From UBA6054 sp963975575 (GTDB lineage: Bacteria; Planctomycetota; Phycisphaerae; Phycisphaerales; UBA1924): a DNA stretch of 64,000 nt. A program made the position numbers and the translations under genes. The DNA is taken from NCBI GenBank assembly GCA_963975575.1, contig CAXBHL010000001.1, forward strand, positions 1,612,001 through 1,676,000. Direction: 5' to 3'. Shown here in pieces: positions 17,358-25,177 of the stretch (positions within the stretch are counted from its first letter, which is position 1; each line of letters opens with the position of its first letter). The notes beneath the pieces are model-generated. The model did no database searches. It saw nothing but the letters and a program-made list of their open reading frames with translations, and had not been told where the DNA came from.

Positions 17358-20300
17358 ATGCCCGAGTCCGTCTTCCACAAAGCGGTCCCCCACCCCTTCC
17401 GCGATCGCGCCGCCCGCGCCACGCCCCGCCTCCCGCACGCCCCGGCCACCCGCTACGCGGAACTGACGGTGACCTCCAACTACACCTTCCTGACCGGGGC
17501 CAGCCACCCCGAGCAGATGGTCCGGCGTGCGGCCGAACTCGGGCACGCCGGTGCGTCGATCGCCGACAGCAACACGCTGGCCGGCATCGTCCGCGCCCAC
17601 GTGGCCGCCCGCGGGCTGGGCATCCCGCTGGCCGTCGGATCCCGGCTGGTCCTACGCGAGCCCGACGGGCTGAACGTCATCGTCTACCCGACCGACCGGG
17701 TGTCCTACGGGCGTCTGTGCCGGCTGCTGACCCTCGGCAAACGCCGCGCCCCCAAGGGCGAGTGCGATCTGGCCCTGCACGATGTGATCGACCACAGCAC
17801 CGGCATGCTCGCGATCATCGACCCGCCCCGCGTGCTCGATGACCGTTTCCTCGAGGCCGTCCGCGGCCTGCGCTCCGTATTTGATGATGACCGGCTTTCG
17901 CTGGCGATCCGCCGGTCCTATGCCCCCGACGATCAGGCCCGATGCCACCAGATCGCCGACCTGGGCGCCCACACGGGCGTGCCGCTGGTGGCCACCAACG
18001 GCGTCCGCCACCACGCGCCCGAGCAACGCCCGCTGCAGGACGTCCTGACCTGCATCCGCCTGGGCTGCACGATCGAGCAGGCCGGGCGCCGGCTTGCGCC
18101 CAACGCCGAACGCCACCTCAAGCCGCCGGAGGAGATGGCCCGGCTGTTCGCGTTGTTCCCGGGCGCGGCCGAACGCACCGTGGCCATCCTCGATCGTGCG
18201 TCGGGCTTCGGGCTCGACCAGCTCCGCTACGACTACCCGGCCGAGCCGGTGCCGCCGGGCTCGACCCCCACGCGGCACCTGAGGGAACTGACCGAGGCCG
18301 GCACGCTCAAACGGTTCCCCCGCGGCGTGCCCGCCCGGGTCCGCGACGCGATCGAGCACGAACTGGCGATGATCGCCGAACTCAACTACGAGCCCTACTT
18401 CCTGACCTGCGCCGAGATCGTCACCTTCGCCCGGTCCCGCGGCATCCTCTGTCAGGGACGCGGCGGGGCGGCCAACTCGGCCGTGTGCTACTGCCTGGGC
18501 ATCACCGAGGTGAACCCCGCCGAGCACCAGCTGCTGTTCGAGCGGTTCATCAGCCGCGAACGGGGCGAGCCGCCCGATATCGACATCGACTTCGAGCACG
18601 AGCGGCGCGAGGAGGTCATCCAGCACATCTACGCCAAGTACGGGCGTGACCACGCCGCACTGACCGCCGAGGTCATCAGCTACCGCGGCCGGTCGGCCAT
18701 CCGCGAGGTGGGCAAGGCGTTGGGACTCTCGCAGGACCGCGTCGACCACCTCGCCAAGCACCTCGACCGCTGGGGCGAGAGCGTCGGGGCCGAACGCCTC
18801 CGCGAGGCCGGCGCCGACCCGAACGACCCGACCCTCCGCCGCCTGGTGATCCTCGCCGGGCAGATCCGCGGCTTCCCACGCCACCTCTCCCAGCACGTCG
18901 GCGGATTCGTCATCACCCGCTCGCGACTGGACGAGCTCGTCCCCGTCGAGAACGCGGCGATGGAAGACCGCACCGTCATCGAGTGGGACAAGGACGACAT
19001 CGACGCCGTCGGCATGCTCAAGATCGACTGCCTGGGCCTGGGGATGCTGACGTGCGTGCGGAAGGCGTTGGAGTTGGTGCGGGGGAGGCACGAAGGCACG
19101 CAGGCACGAAGGCACGGAGGAAGAACAGGAGAAAACGATGAGCAAGATCAAGACCTTCCGGGATCTCGTGGCGTGGCAACGGGCGATGAAACTCGCCCGG
19201 ATGCTGTACATCCATACGAACACGATGCCGAACGAGGAACGGTTCGGACTCACCTCACAGATGCGTCGGGCGGCCGTCTCGGTTCCGTCCAACATCGCGG
19301 AGGGCTACGCCCGCCAGAGCCGGACGGATTACGTCCGCTTCCTGCGGATGGCCCGGGCATCGCTGGCGGAGTTATCTACCCAGATCGAGTTGGCGAGCGA
19401 TCTGGGGATGCTCCAACCGAGCCCGAACCTTCAGGAAGTTCTCGAAGAGACCGACCGGGTCCTTCAAGGCCTGGTCCGCAGCCTGACCTGATTCTCACCC
19501 CCTCCGTGCCTGCGTGCCTTCGTGCCTGCGTGCCTTCTCTCCACGCCCACTACACCTCCATCCTCTCCTCCCCCACCGACCCCGCCGTCTTCGACATGCT
19601 GTGCCGGGCTGACGCCGTCGGCGTCTTCCAGGTCGAGAGCCGCGCCCAGATGAGCATGTTGCCCCGGCTCAAGCCGCGGGAGTTCTACGACCTGGTCATC
19701 GAGGTCGCCATCGTCCGCCCCGGGCCGATCCAGGGGGGCATGGTCCACCCCTACCTGCGCCGTCGCAGCGGCGAGGAGGCGGTGACCTATCCCGACGCCG
19801 CCATCGCGGAGGTCCTCGGGCGGACGCTGGGCGTGCCGCTGTTCCAGGAGCAGGCGATGCGTCTAGCGATCGTCGCCGCGGGGTTCACGCCCGACGAGGC
19901 GGACCGGCTCCGCCGGGCCATGGCCGCGTGGAAGCGCAAGGGCGACGCCATCTTCCGTTTCGGCGAGCAGATCATCGCCGGGATGCTCGAACGCGGGTAC
20001 CCCCGCGACTTCGCCGAGCGGTGCTTCGAGCAGATCAAGGGTTTCAGCGAGTACGGCTTCCCCGAGTCCCACGCCGCCAGTTTCGCGCTGATCGTCTATG
20101 CCTCGGCCTGGCTCAAGCGGTACCACCCCGCCGCCTTCGCCGCAGCGCTGATCAACTCGCAGCCGATGGGCTTCTACGCCCCGGCCCAGATCATCCGCGA
20201 CGCGCAGGAGCACGGCGTCCGTGTCCTGCCGACCGACGCCAACGCCAGCGACTGGGACTGCACGCTCGAGGGCGATCACACCCGGCGTGCCCCCAACCGA

Positions 20301-21056
20301 TCCGATCCGCAGGCGTGGGGCCGCGACGGCCCGGCGATCCGCCTGGGCATGCGTCTGGTCCGCGGCCTGCCCGAGGCCGACGCCCACCGCATCACCAACG
20401 CCGTCCGAACCCGCGGCCCGTTCCCCACCGTCGAATCTTTGTGGCGGGCCAGCGGCGCCTCCGTCCGGGCGATCCGGGCGCTGGCCCGGGCCGACGCGTT
20501 TGCCTCCATGGGCCTCGAACGGCGCCAGGCCCTCTGGCAGAGCCGCACCCTGCGGGATGACCGCATGCCCCTGTTCGAATCGCTCGACGGCACCGACGAC
20601 ACCGCGCTCGACCGCGTCCCCCCCACCCCCGCGGACCGGGCCGTGACGCAGGACTACGAGGCGGTGGGCCTCTCGCTCCGCGATCACCCGATGTCGTTCC
20701 TGCGGGACCAACTCGACGCGGAGGGAGTCGTGCCCGCGTCGGACCTGCGCGACCCGCGCCGCTGCCCGGGCGGGCGTGTCGTCCGGGTGGCGGGGGTTGT
20801 GCTCTGCCGCCAGCGTCCCGGCACGGCCTCGGGCGTGGTGTTCGTCACGCTCGAGGACGAGACGGGCATCGCCAACCTCGTCGTCTGGCCCCGTGTCTTT
20901 GAGCAGCACAGGGCGGCCACCCGCCTGAGCAGCACCCTGCTGGTGACCGGCAAGGTCGAACGCCAGGGCATCGTCGTCCATATCCACGCGTCGGCCATCG
21001 AGAGCCTCGACGAGCGAAATCCCGAACTGCACGCCCGCAGCCGGGACTTCCACTGA
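17358..21056 (+). CDS. dnaE2: error-prone DNA polymerase DnaE2 containing a 150-codon insertion
   Basis: A 1232-codon frame encoding the C-family translesion polymerase. The PHP domain is N-terminal (YAELTVTSNYTFL, GASHP). Palm catalytic Asp409 and Asp411 are in PPDIDIDFEHE and Asp557 is in MLKIDCLGLGML. The fingers contain VFQVESRAQMSMLPRL and RPGPIQGGMVHPYLRRR, and an OB fold lies near the C-terminus (VVRVAGVVLCRQRPG). Residues 577-726 come from an inserted element (19086-19535) and have no DnaE2 counterpart. Without them the protein would be 1082 residues, the usual DnaE2 size. The insertion falls 20 residues after Asp557 in a loop that varies in length among DnaE proteins. The frame stays open throughout, so a full polymerase with a long Arg/Gly/Pro-rich loop could be made. 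Alternatively, the transcript may be cut at the element. Confidence 0.88.
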   Translation: MPESVFHKAVPHPFRDRAARATPRLPHAPATRYAELTVTSNYTFLTGASHPEQMVRRAAELGHAGASIADSNTLAGIVRAHVAARGLGIPLAVGSRLVLREPDGLNVIVYPTDRVSYGRLCRLLTLGKRRAPKGECDLALHDVIDHSTGMLAIIDPPRVLDDRFLEAVRGLRSVFDDDRLSLAIRRSYAPDDQARCHQIADLGAHTGVPLVATNGVRHHAPEQRPLQDVLTCIRLGCTIEQAGRRLAPNAERHLKPPEEMARLFALFPGAAERTVAILDRASGFGLDQLRYDYPAEPVPPGSTPTRHLRELTEAGTLKRFPRGVPARVRDAIEHELAMIAELNYEPYFLTCAEIVTFARSRGILCQGRGGAANSAVCYCLGITEVNPAEHQLLFERFISRERGEPPDIDIDFEHERREEVIQHIYAKYGRDHAALTAEVISYRGRSAIREVGKALGLSQDRVDHLAKHLDRWGESVGAERLREAGADPNDPTLRRLVILAGQIRGFPRHLSQHVGGFVITRSRLDELVPVENAAMEDRTVIEWDKDDIDAVGMLKIDCLGLGMLTCVRKALELVRGRHEGTQARRHGGRTGENDEQDQDLPGSRGVATGDETRPDAVHPYEHDAERGTVRTHLTDASGGRLGSVQHRGGLRPPEPDGLRPLPADGPGIAGGVIYPDRVGERSGDAPTEPEPSGSSRRDRPGPSRPGPQPDLILTPSVPACLRACVPSLHAHYTSILSSPTDPAVFDMLCRADAVGVFQVESRAQMSMLPRLKPREFYDLVIEVAIVRPGPIQGGMVHPYLRRRSGEEAVTYPDAAIAEVLGRTLGVPLFQEQAMRLAIVAAGFTPDEADRLRRAMAAWKRKGDAIFRFGEQIIAGMLERGYPRDFAERCFEQIKGFSEYGFPESHAASFALIVYASAWLKRYHPAAFAAALINSQPMGFYAPAQIIRDAQEHGVRVLPTDANASDWDCTLEGDHTRRAPNRSDPQAWGRDGPAIRLGMRLVRGLPEADAHRITNAVRTRGPFPTVESLWRASGASVRAIRALARADAFASMGLERRQALWQSRTLRDDRMPLFESLDGTDDTALDRVPPTPADRAVTQDYEAVGLSLRDHPMSFLRDQLDAEGVVPASDLRDPRRCPGGRVVRVAGVVLCRQRPGTASGVVFVTLEDETGIANLVVWPRVFEQHRAATRLSSTLLVTGKVERQGIVVHIHASAIESLDERNPELHARSRDFH
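19086..19120 (+). repeat. left inverted-repeat arm of the dnaE2 insertion
   Basis: Thirty-five bases made of 8-bp units starting GGCACG, with the alternating third-unit variants AA, CA, AA, GA. It pairs with 19501-19535 with three mismatches, one in each internal unit. Confidence 0.88.
19138..19491 (+). CDS. four-helix-bundle protein (23S rRNA intervening-sequence/S23 family)
   Basis: A 117-residue protein with the family signature throughout: an N-terminal FRDLVAWQRAMKLA, the turn MPNEERFGLTSQMRRAAVS, then VPSNIAEGYARQSR, YVRFLRMARASLAEL and a final amphipathic helix. This family was first found as the ORF of intervening sequences in 23S rRNA and also occurs alone in many genomes. It forms small bundles that assemble as pentamers and are related to Avd of diversity-generating retroelements; its biochemical role is not established. 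It has its own Shine-Dalgarno (AGGAG, 6 nt before the ATG) and is read in a different frame (+1) from the surrounding dnaE2 gene. It lies wholly inside dnaE2, between the inverted repeats. Confidence 0.92.
   Translation: MSKIKTFRDLVAWQRAMKLARMLYIHTNTMPNEERFGLTSQMRRAAVSVPSNIAEGYARQSRTDYVRFLRMARASLAELSTQIELASDLGMLQPSPNLQEVLEETDRVLQGLVRSLT
19501..19535 (+). repeat. right inverted-repeat arm of the dnaE2 insertion
   Basis: Complementary to 19086-19120 at 32 of 35 positions, built of units such as TGCGTGCC and TTCGTGCC. It begins 9 bp after the stop of the internal gene, and dnaE2 homology resumes just beyond it (HYTSILSSPTDPAVFDML). Confidence 0.88.
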
Positions 21057-21101
21057 GCCCGGGTCCCCGGCTACCGTACACGGGCACCCGGAAGGACGAC
21101 C

Positions 21102-22388
21102 ATGACCACGAGAGCAACGCTGCTGATCTGGGTTCTCGCCGTGCTTACGGCATGGACGACGCCGGCCCCGGCCGCCCGAACGCAGGACGGACCAACGCCC
21201 GTCGAACGGCCCGCGGCCGCGGCGCTCGAACGCGTCGAGGGCCTCGATGATCCTGGCGTGGAGATCGAGGACGGCGTGGTGACCATCACCGGCGTCGCGG
21301 ACGATCCGGAGGTCATCGAGAGAGCGACCGAGGCCGTCCGCGCCGTCCCGGGCGTGGGCGAGGTCCGCAACGAGATCACGCTCACCGACGACTACGGAGA
21401 CCGGGTCCGCGGCGCGGCCTCCCGAGTGAGCCAGCGATACGCCCGCCTGCTCTCGATCCTTCCGTTGATCCCGGTGGCCATCGCCGTCATCCTGCTCGCG
21501 CTGGGGATCGCCTGGCTCGTGGGCCGGTGGGCGTGGCCGTTCGGCCTGCTGACCGCCAACCCGTTCCTGCGGAGCATCGCGCAGCGACTCGCCCAGACGA
21601 TCGTGGTGATCCTTGGCGTGCTGCTCGCGCTCGAACTGCTCGACGCGACCGCGCTCGTGGGCGGCGTGCTCGGCGCCGCCGGCGTGGCGGGCATCGCCAT
21701 CGGCTTCGCGTTCCGGGACCTGATCGAGAACTACATCGCCAGCGTGCTGCTGTCGGTGCGACAGCCCTTCCGCCCCCGCGACCACGTGGTCATCGACGGG
21801 CACGAGGGCCTGGTCACCTCCATGAACTCACGCACGACGGTGCTGACCACCTTCGACGGCAACATCGTGCGGATCCCCAACGCCCTGGTCTTCAAGTCCG
21901 CGCTGATCAACTACACCGCCGACCCACGCCGCCGGTTCAGCTTCGACGTCGGCATCGGTTACGACGTCGACCTGGCCCAGGCCGTGTCGGTCGGAACGAG
22001 TGTGGTCGCCGGCACCGAGGGCGTGATGGCCGACCCGGGCCCGTTCTCCCTGATCACCCGCCTCGGTGAATCGAGCATCACCCTTCAGGTGTTCGGGTGG
22101 GTGGACCAGTCGCGGAACGACTTCGGAAAAGTCCGCAGCGTGGCCATGCAGCGCGTCAAGGCCGAGTTCGACCGGCTTGACATCGATATGCCCGAACCGA
22201 TCTACCGGGTCAAGCTCGAACGTCCCTCGGCACCGCCGGGCCGCGAGCCTGCCGCCAGGCCCGCGCCGCCACCCGAACCCGCGGTCCACGACGTCTCGCG
22301 TGACGACACCGCGGCCGATCTCGCCCAAGAGTCGGCGACACGGTCCGATCAGGAGAACCTCCTCGACGCCGACGCGCACGCCGAGTAG
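21102..22388 (+). CDS. MscS-family mechanosensitive channel with N-terminal BON domain
   Basis: A 428-residue membrane protein. It has a signal peptide (cleavage near APAA) and a BON domain at about 45-95 (VEIEDGVVTITGVADDPEV...VRNEITL) that would sit in the periplasm. Three membrane segments follow (about 115-140, 160-180, 185-205). The MscS pore/beta region is clear: GVAGIAIGFAFRDLIENYIAS, then FRPRDHVVIDGHEGLV and TTFDGNIVRIPNALVFKS. The tail is Pro/Ala-rich and acidic. MscS channels release solutes on hypo-osmotic shock; the BON domain may tie the channel to the envelope. GGAAGGA precedes the ATG. It lies 45 bp after dnaE2 and may read through from it. Confidence 0.9.
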   Translation: MTTRATLLIWVLAVLTAWTTPAPAARTQDGPTPVERPAAAALERVEGLDDPGVEIEDGVVTITGVADDPEVIERATEAVRAVPGVGEVRNEITLTDDYGDRVRGAASRVSQRYARLLSILPLIPVAIAVILLALGIAWLVGRWAWPFGLLTANPFLRSIAQRLAQTIVVILGVLLALELLDATALVGGVLGAAGVAGIAIGFAFRDLIENYIASVLLSVRQPFRPRDHVVIDGHEGLVTSMNSRTTVLTTFDGNIVRIPNALVFKSALINYTADPRRRFSFDVGIGYDVDLAQAVSVGTSVVAGTEGVMADPGPFSLITRLGESSITLQVFGWVDQSRNDFGKVRSVAMQRVKAEFDRLDIDMPEPIYRVKLERPSAPPGREPAARPAPPPEPAVHDVSRDDTAADLAQESATRSDQENLLDADAHAE

Positions 22389-22412
22389 CCATCGAAAACG
22401 GTCGGGACCCGC

Positions 22413-23210
22413 CTATCGACCCGACGGGCCCCGCGAGGGTGCCCGCAGCGCGATCCCCGCGGCGCGCAGTTCGTTCGCCACCGCTTCGGCCATCGCGAGC
22501 GCGCCGGGCGTATCGGCGTGCAGGCAGATCGAGCCGGCGGCGATTCCGATCCGCGTCCCGTCTGCCGCAACCACGTGCCGCTCGGCCGCGATCGACCGGG
22601 CCTGGGCGGCCGCCGCTCGGGCCGAGCCGACCAGCGCCCCGGGCAGATCCCGCGAACGCAACCGTCCGTCGGGTTCGTAGACCCGGTCCGCGAACGCCTC
22701 GTGCACGCAGTCCCCTCCCCGGCCCGACCACCAGCCCACTGCCGGCGAACCCGCCGCGCCGAAAAGCAGCACGCCGGGATCGACCGCGCGGGCGGCGGCG
22801 AGCACCGCCTCGGCCACCGATTCGGCTTCGGACGCATCGTGATACAACGCCCCATGCGGCTTGACGTGCGAAAGACAAGTGCCGGACGCCTCGGCGATCC
22901 GTGCCAGTTCCCCGATCTGATCGATCAGCAGGGCGGTCAGATCCTCTGGGGACACGTCCAGCGGAGTTCTCCCGAACCCGGCACGATCCGGGTACGACGG
23001 GTGCGCGCCGATCGCGCAGCCGTGGGCCAACGCCCATTCGACGGCGCGGCGCATCGATTCCGCATCGCCGGCGTGGCCGCCGCAGGCGATGTTCACCGAC
23101 GTCACGATCCCTGCGAGCGCGGCCTCCACCGCGAGCCCGGGCTCGTCAGCGGCTTCACCGATGTCCGCGTTCAGATCGATGGCTGGTCCCGATTCGCTGG
23201 TTGGTTTCAC
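22413..23210 (-). CDS. pxpA: 5-oxoprolinase subunit A (LamB/YcsF family)
   Basis: A 265-residue LamB/YcsF protein, the subunit that with PxpB and PxpC hydrolyses 5-oxoproline to glutamate using ATP. Family motifs: IDLNADIGE near the N-terminus, VNIACGGHAGD, GAHPSYPDRAGFGR, and CLSHVKPHGALYHDA. The GTG start overlaps the stop of pxpC (GTGA), with AGGA upstream. It is the last gene of the operon. The product is cytoplasmic and scavenges a spontaneous damage product of glutamine and glutamate. Confidence 0.93.
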   Translation of the reverse strand: MKPTSESGPAIDLNADIGEAADEPGLAVEAALAGIVTSVNIACGGHAGDAESMRRAVEWALAHGCAIGAHPSYPDRAGFGRTPLDVSPEDLTALLIDQIGELARIAEASGTCLSHVKPHGALYHDASEAESVAEAVLAAARAVDPGVLLFGAAGSPAVGWWSGRGGDCVHEAFADRVYEPDGRLRSRDLPGALVGSARAAAAQARSIAAERHVVAADGTRIGIAAGSICLHADTPGALAMAEAVANELRAAGIALRAPSRGPSGR

Positions 23211-24193
23211 GGTTCCTGCTCTCCAACCGGCGCGATGAACGCGTCCAACTCGGCCCGCTGCGATCGGTACAGATCGCGGGCCGTCTGCACCGAGACCGCC
23301 TCAAACCGCACCTCGTCCCTCGGGCGCAACTGACCGAGGATACACAGGTCCGCGGCAACAACGCACGCGATGACGGGGTATCCGCCCGTGGTGGGCCGGT
23401 CCACGCCGAGCACCATGGGACTGCCATCCCCGGGAACCTGAATCGAACCGACGCTCGTGCCCTCGGAGAGCAACCCCCCGGCGACGGGCGACGGCACCGC
23501 GCCTCCTTCGAGGCGGATCCCGGCCCGGCCGCATCGGTCCGAGACGACGAACGCGCGTTCCAGCCGCTCCCATGCGGCGGGGCCAAACAGGTCCGCGTCC
23601 ACCCCGGGCGCCACACGGAGAACGCGCCGGGCGAGGACAGGGGTCAGCCATCGGCCCAATCGCTCGCCGACTCCGGCGGGATCGTCCACGCCCGGCGCAT
23701 GTGGGTCGTTCGCGAGCGGCAACCGGTCGCCGGACTGCAGCGCCCGGCCCTCGTGCCCGCCGATGCCCACCACGGCGAGTGTGGACCGGCTTCCCATCAC
23801 CCGCGGGACGTCGAATCCGCCCCGCACGCATAGATAGCCGCGGGCCCCGTCCATCGTGCCGCCGATCTCGACCGGTTCGCCCGCCCGGACCGGCACCGGC
23901 ACGCACGGTCGGATCGATCGCGAACGATCACCCACGCCGACGCGGGCCTGCGGGCATCGCGCGCCGGTCACGCAGATCGCCGCGTCGCGCTCGAACCGCA
24001 GGGTCGGACCCCGGAGCGTGAACTCGAGTGCCGCCGCCGAGTCCGCGTTGCTCAGGATCCGGTTGCCGACCCGCAGCGAGAGTGCATCTGCGGCCCCGGA
24101 CTCGGGCACGGCCTGCGACGCGAACCCGAACCGCCCCAAGTCCTGAACGGTGGTTAGCATGCCCGGGTGCTGGATGACGGCGTGCGGCGTCAT
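23207..24193 (-). CDS. pxpC: 5-oxoprolinase subunit C (biotin-dependent carboxyltransferase family)
   Basis: A 328-residue protein of the KipA/urea amidolyase C-terminal family. Motifs: TTVQDLGRFGF, GVPESGAADALSLRVGN-type block (here AVPESGAADALSL), GARGYLCVRGGFDVP, GSRSTL, and near the end GYPVIACVVAADL. It acts with PxpB and PxpA on 5-oxoproline. The ATG start overlaps the pxpB stop by 4 bp (ATGA), which excludes the longer in-frame extension that runs antiparallel through pxpB. Its own stop overlaps the pxpA start. Confidence 0.92.
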   Translation of the reverse strand: MTPHAVIQHPGMLTTVQDLGRFGFASQAVPESGAADALSLRVGNRILSNADSAAALEFTLRGPTLRFERDAAICVTGARCPQARVGVGDRSRSIRPCVPVPVRAGEPVEIGGTMDGARGYLCVRGGFDVPRVMGSRSTLAVVGIGGHEGRALQSGDRLPLANDPHAPGVDDPAGVGERLGRWLTPVLARRVLRVAPGVDADLFGPAAWERLERAFVVSDRCGRAGIRLEGGAVPSPVAGGLLSEGTSVGSIQVPGDGSPMVLGVDRPTTGGYPVIACVVAADLCILGQLRPRDEVRFEAVSVQTARDLYRSQRAELDAFIAPVGEQEP

Positions 24194-24900
24194 GAAGCGT
24201 CCCCGTTCCCGCGGCAAGAGCGCTCGAGCCGATCGAACTCGGCGCGGGAGATCGGCTCGAAGCGGACCCGGTCGCCCGCGCGGAGCATCGACGCGGGCGT
24301 CCGTGTTGGATCGAACACGCGCAGCGGGGTTGCTCCGATCAGGCGCCACCCTCCCGGCGTGGCGTGCGGATAGATCCCGGTCCGTCCGCCGGCGATGGCG
24401 ACGCTGCCCGGGCGCACCCGTGATCGGGGTTGTTCGAGCCGGGAGGCGTGCAGGCGATCGGGCAGGCCGGCCATGTAGGCGAAGCCGGGCGAGAAGCCGA
24501 GAAAGCGGACGGTGTGGTCTGCAGAAAAGTGGAGCGACGCCGCCGCGGCTTCTCCGAGTTCCGCCTTGGCCGCCAGCCAACCCAGGTCCGGCCCGAGATC
24601 ACCCCCGTAACAGACCGGGATGACCACGGTCGCCCGGGATGACCCGGAATCGGATCCGATCGCCGCCCGGAGCGCGGCCGTTCGGACGGCGGCTTCGATC
24701 CCGTCCGGGTCCGTGTCCGGATCCACCGAGACCTGCACGGTCGTCGAGCCGGGCGTCAGGTCGATCACGCCCGGGATCTTCGCCGATCGCAGGGCGGACT
24801 CGACGCGTGCCACCCGGGCGGCGACGTGATCGTGGTCACCCTCGCCGACGCGCACGTGCAGCGAGCGATCCCCCGACCGGATGAGTCGAATCTCTTCCAT
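24190..24900 (-). CDS. pxpB: 5-oxoprolinase subunit B (allophanate hydrolase subunit 1-like)
   Basis: A 236-residue KipI/PxpB protein. Motifs: GVIDLTPGSTTVQV, IPVCYGGDLGPDL, FLGFSPGFAYMAGLP, RVRPGSVAIAGGRTGIYP and PGGWRLIG. It is the first gene of the pxpBCA unit. The ATG at 24900 was chosen because the conserved domain begins right after it; the in-frame extension runs toward the tRNA-Phe terminator. It forms the oxoprolinase complex with PxpC and PxpA. Confidence 0.92.
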   Translation of the reverse strand: MEEIRLIRSGDRSLHVRVGEGDHDHVAARVARVESALRSAKIPGVIDLTPGSTTVQVSVDPDTDPDGIEAAVRTAALRAAIGSDSGSSRATVVIPVCYGGDLGPDLGWLAAKAELGEAAAASLHFSADHTVRFLGFSPGFAYMAGLPDRLHASRLEQPRSRVRPGSVAIAGGRTGIYPHATPGGWRLIGATPLRVFDPTRTPASMLRAGDRVRFEPISRAEFDRLERSCRGNGDAS

Positions 24901-24935
24901 GGGTTCCGGCCGTCCCCGCGGTCCAAAACGGAATC

Positions 24936-24969
24936 GGCCCGGCGACACTCTGCTGAGCACCGCCGGGCC
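24936..24969 (-). terminator. hairpin downstream of tRNA-Phe
   Basis: A 9-bp perfect stem (GGCCCGGCG at 24936-24944 with CGCCGGGCC at 24961-24969) and a 16-nt loop, 8 bp after the tRNA 3' end. It lacks a long U-tract, so the call rests on position and stem. Confidence 0.55.
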
Positions 24970-24977
24970 TTCGTAAT

Positions 24978-25049
24978 GGGCAGAGCCGGACTTGAACCGG
25001 CGACACCGGCATTTTCAATGCCGTGCTCTACCAACTGAGCTACCTGCCC
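24978..25049 (-). tRNA. tRNA-Phe (GAA)
   Basis: A 72-nt cloverleaf: acceptor stem GGGCAGG, D arm GCTC/GAGC, anticodon stem CGGCA/TGCCG with loop TTGAAAA (anticodon GAA), and T arm GCCGG/CCGGC with TTCAAGT. CCA is not encoded. The stems are fully paired apart from one G-T in the acceptor. Confidence 0.95.
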
Positions 25050-25177
25050 GAACCGGCCGGACGGGTCCGGCGTGGAGTCATCTTTATCGCCTGCCGGGCC
25101 CCGGTCAACCAGAAATCCGGTCGGGATGGAGGGTTCCTTGGTGCAACCGGGTCGGGCTGTTCGGCTACCATGCGGTC

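Larger units (their letters stand above)
19086..19535 (+). mobile_element. 450-bp IVS-like element inserted in dnaE2, with S23-type gene
   Basis: The element is bounded by 35-bp inverted repeats (19086-19120 and 19501-19535) that match at 32 of 35 positions. Each arm is about four tandem copies of an 8-bp unit, GGCACGAA/GGCACGCA/GGCACGGA. Inside is one gene (19138-19491). The boundaries were set where DnaE2 similarity stops and the symmetry ends; 450 bp is exactly 150 codons. No target duplication was seen. In RNA the arms would form a long helix closing the element. That resembles the terminal stems of 23S rRNA intervening sequences, which carry the same gene family and are cut out by RNase III. 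Confidence 0.8.

Noticed and set aside
17652..19295. 547-codon minus-strand frame within dnaE2
   Set aside because: Antisense of dnaE2 and of the inserted element; the plus-strand reading shows catalytic polymerase motifs.
19081..19540. sequencing error or disrupted dnaE2 pseudogene
   Set aside because: The frame is open on both sides and through the insertion, all polymerase motifs are intact, and the insert has its own gene and symmetric ends.
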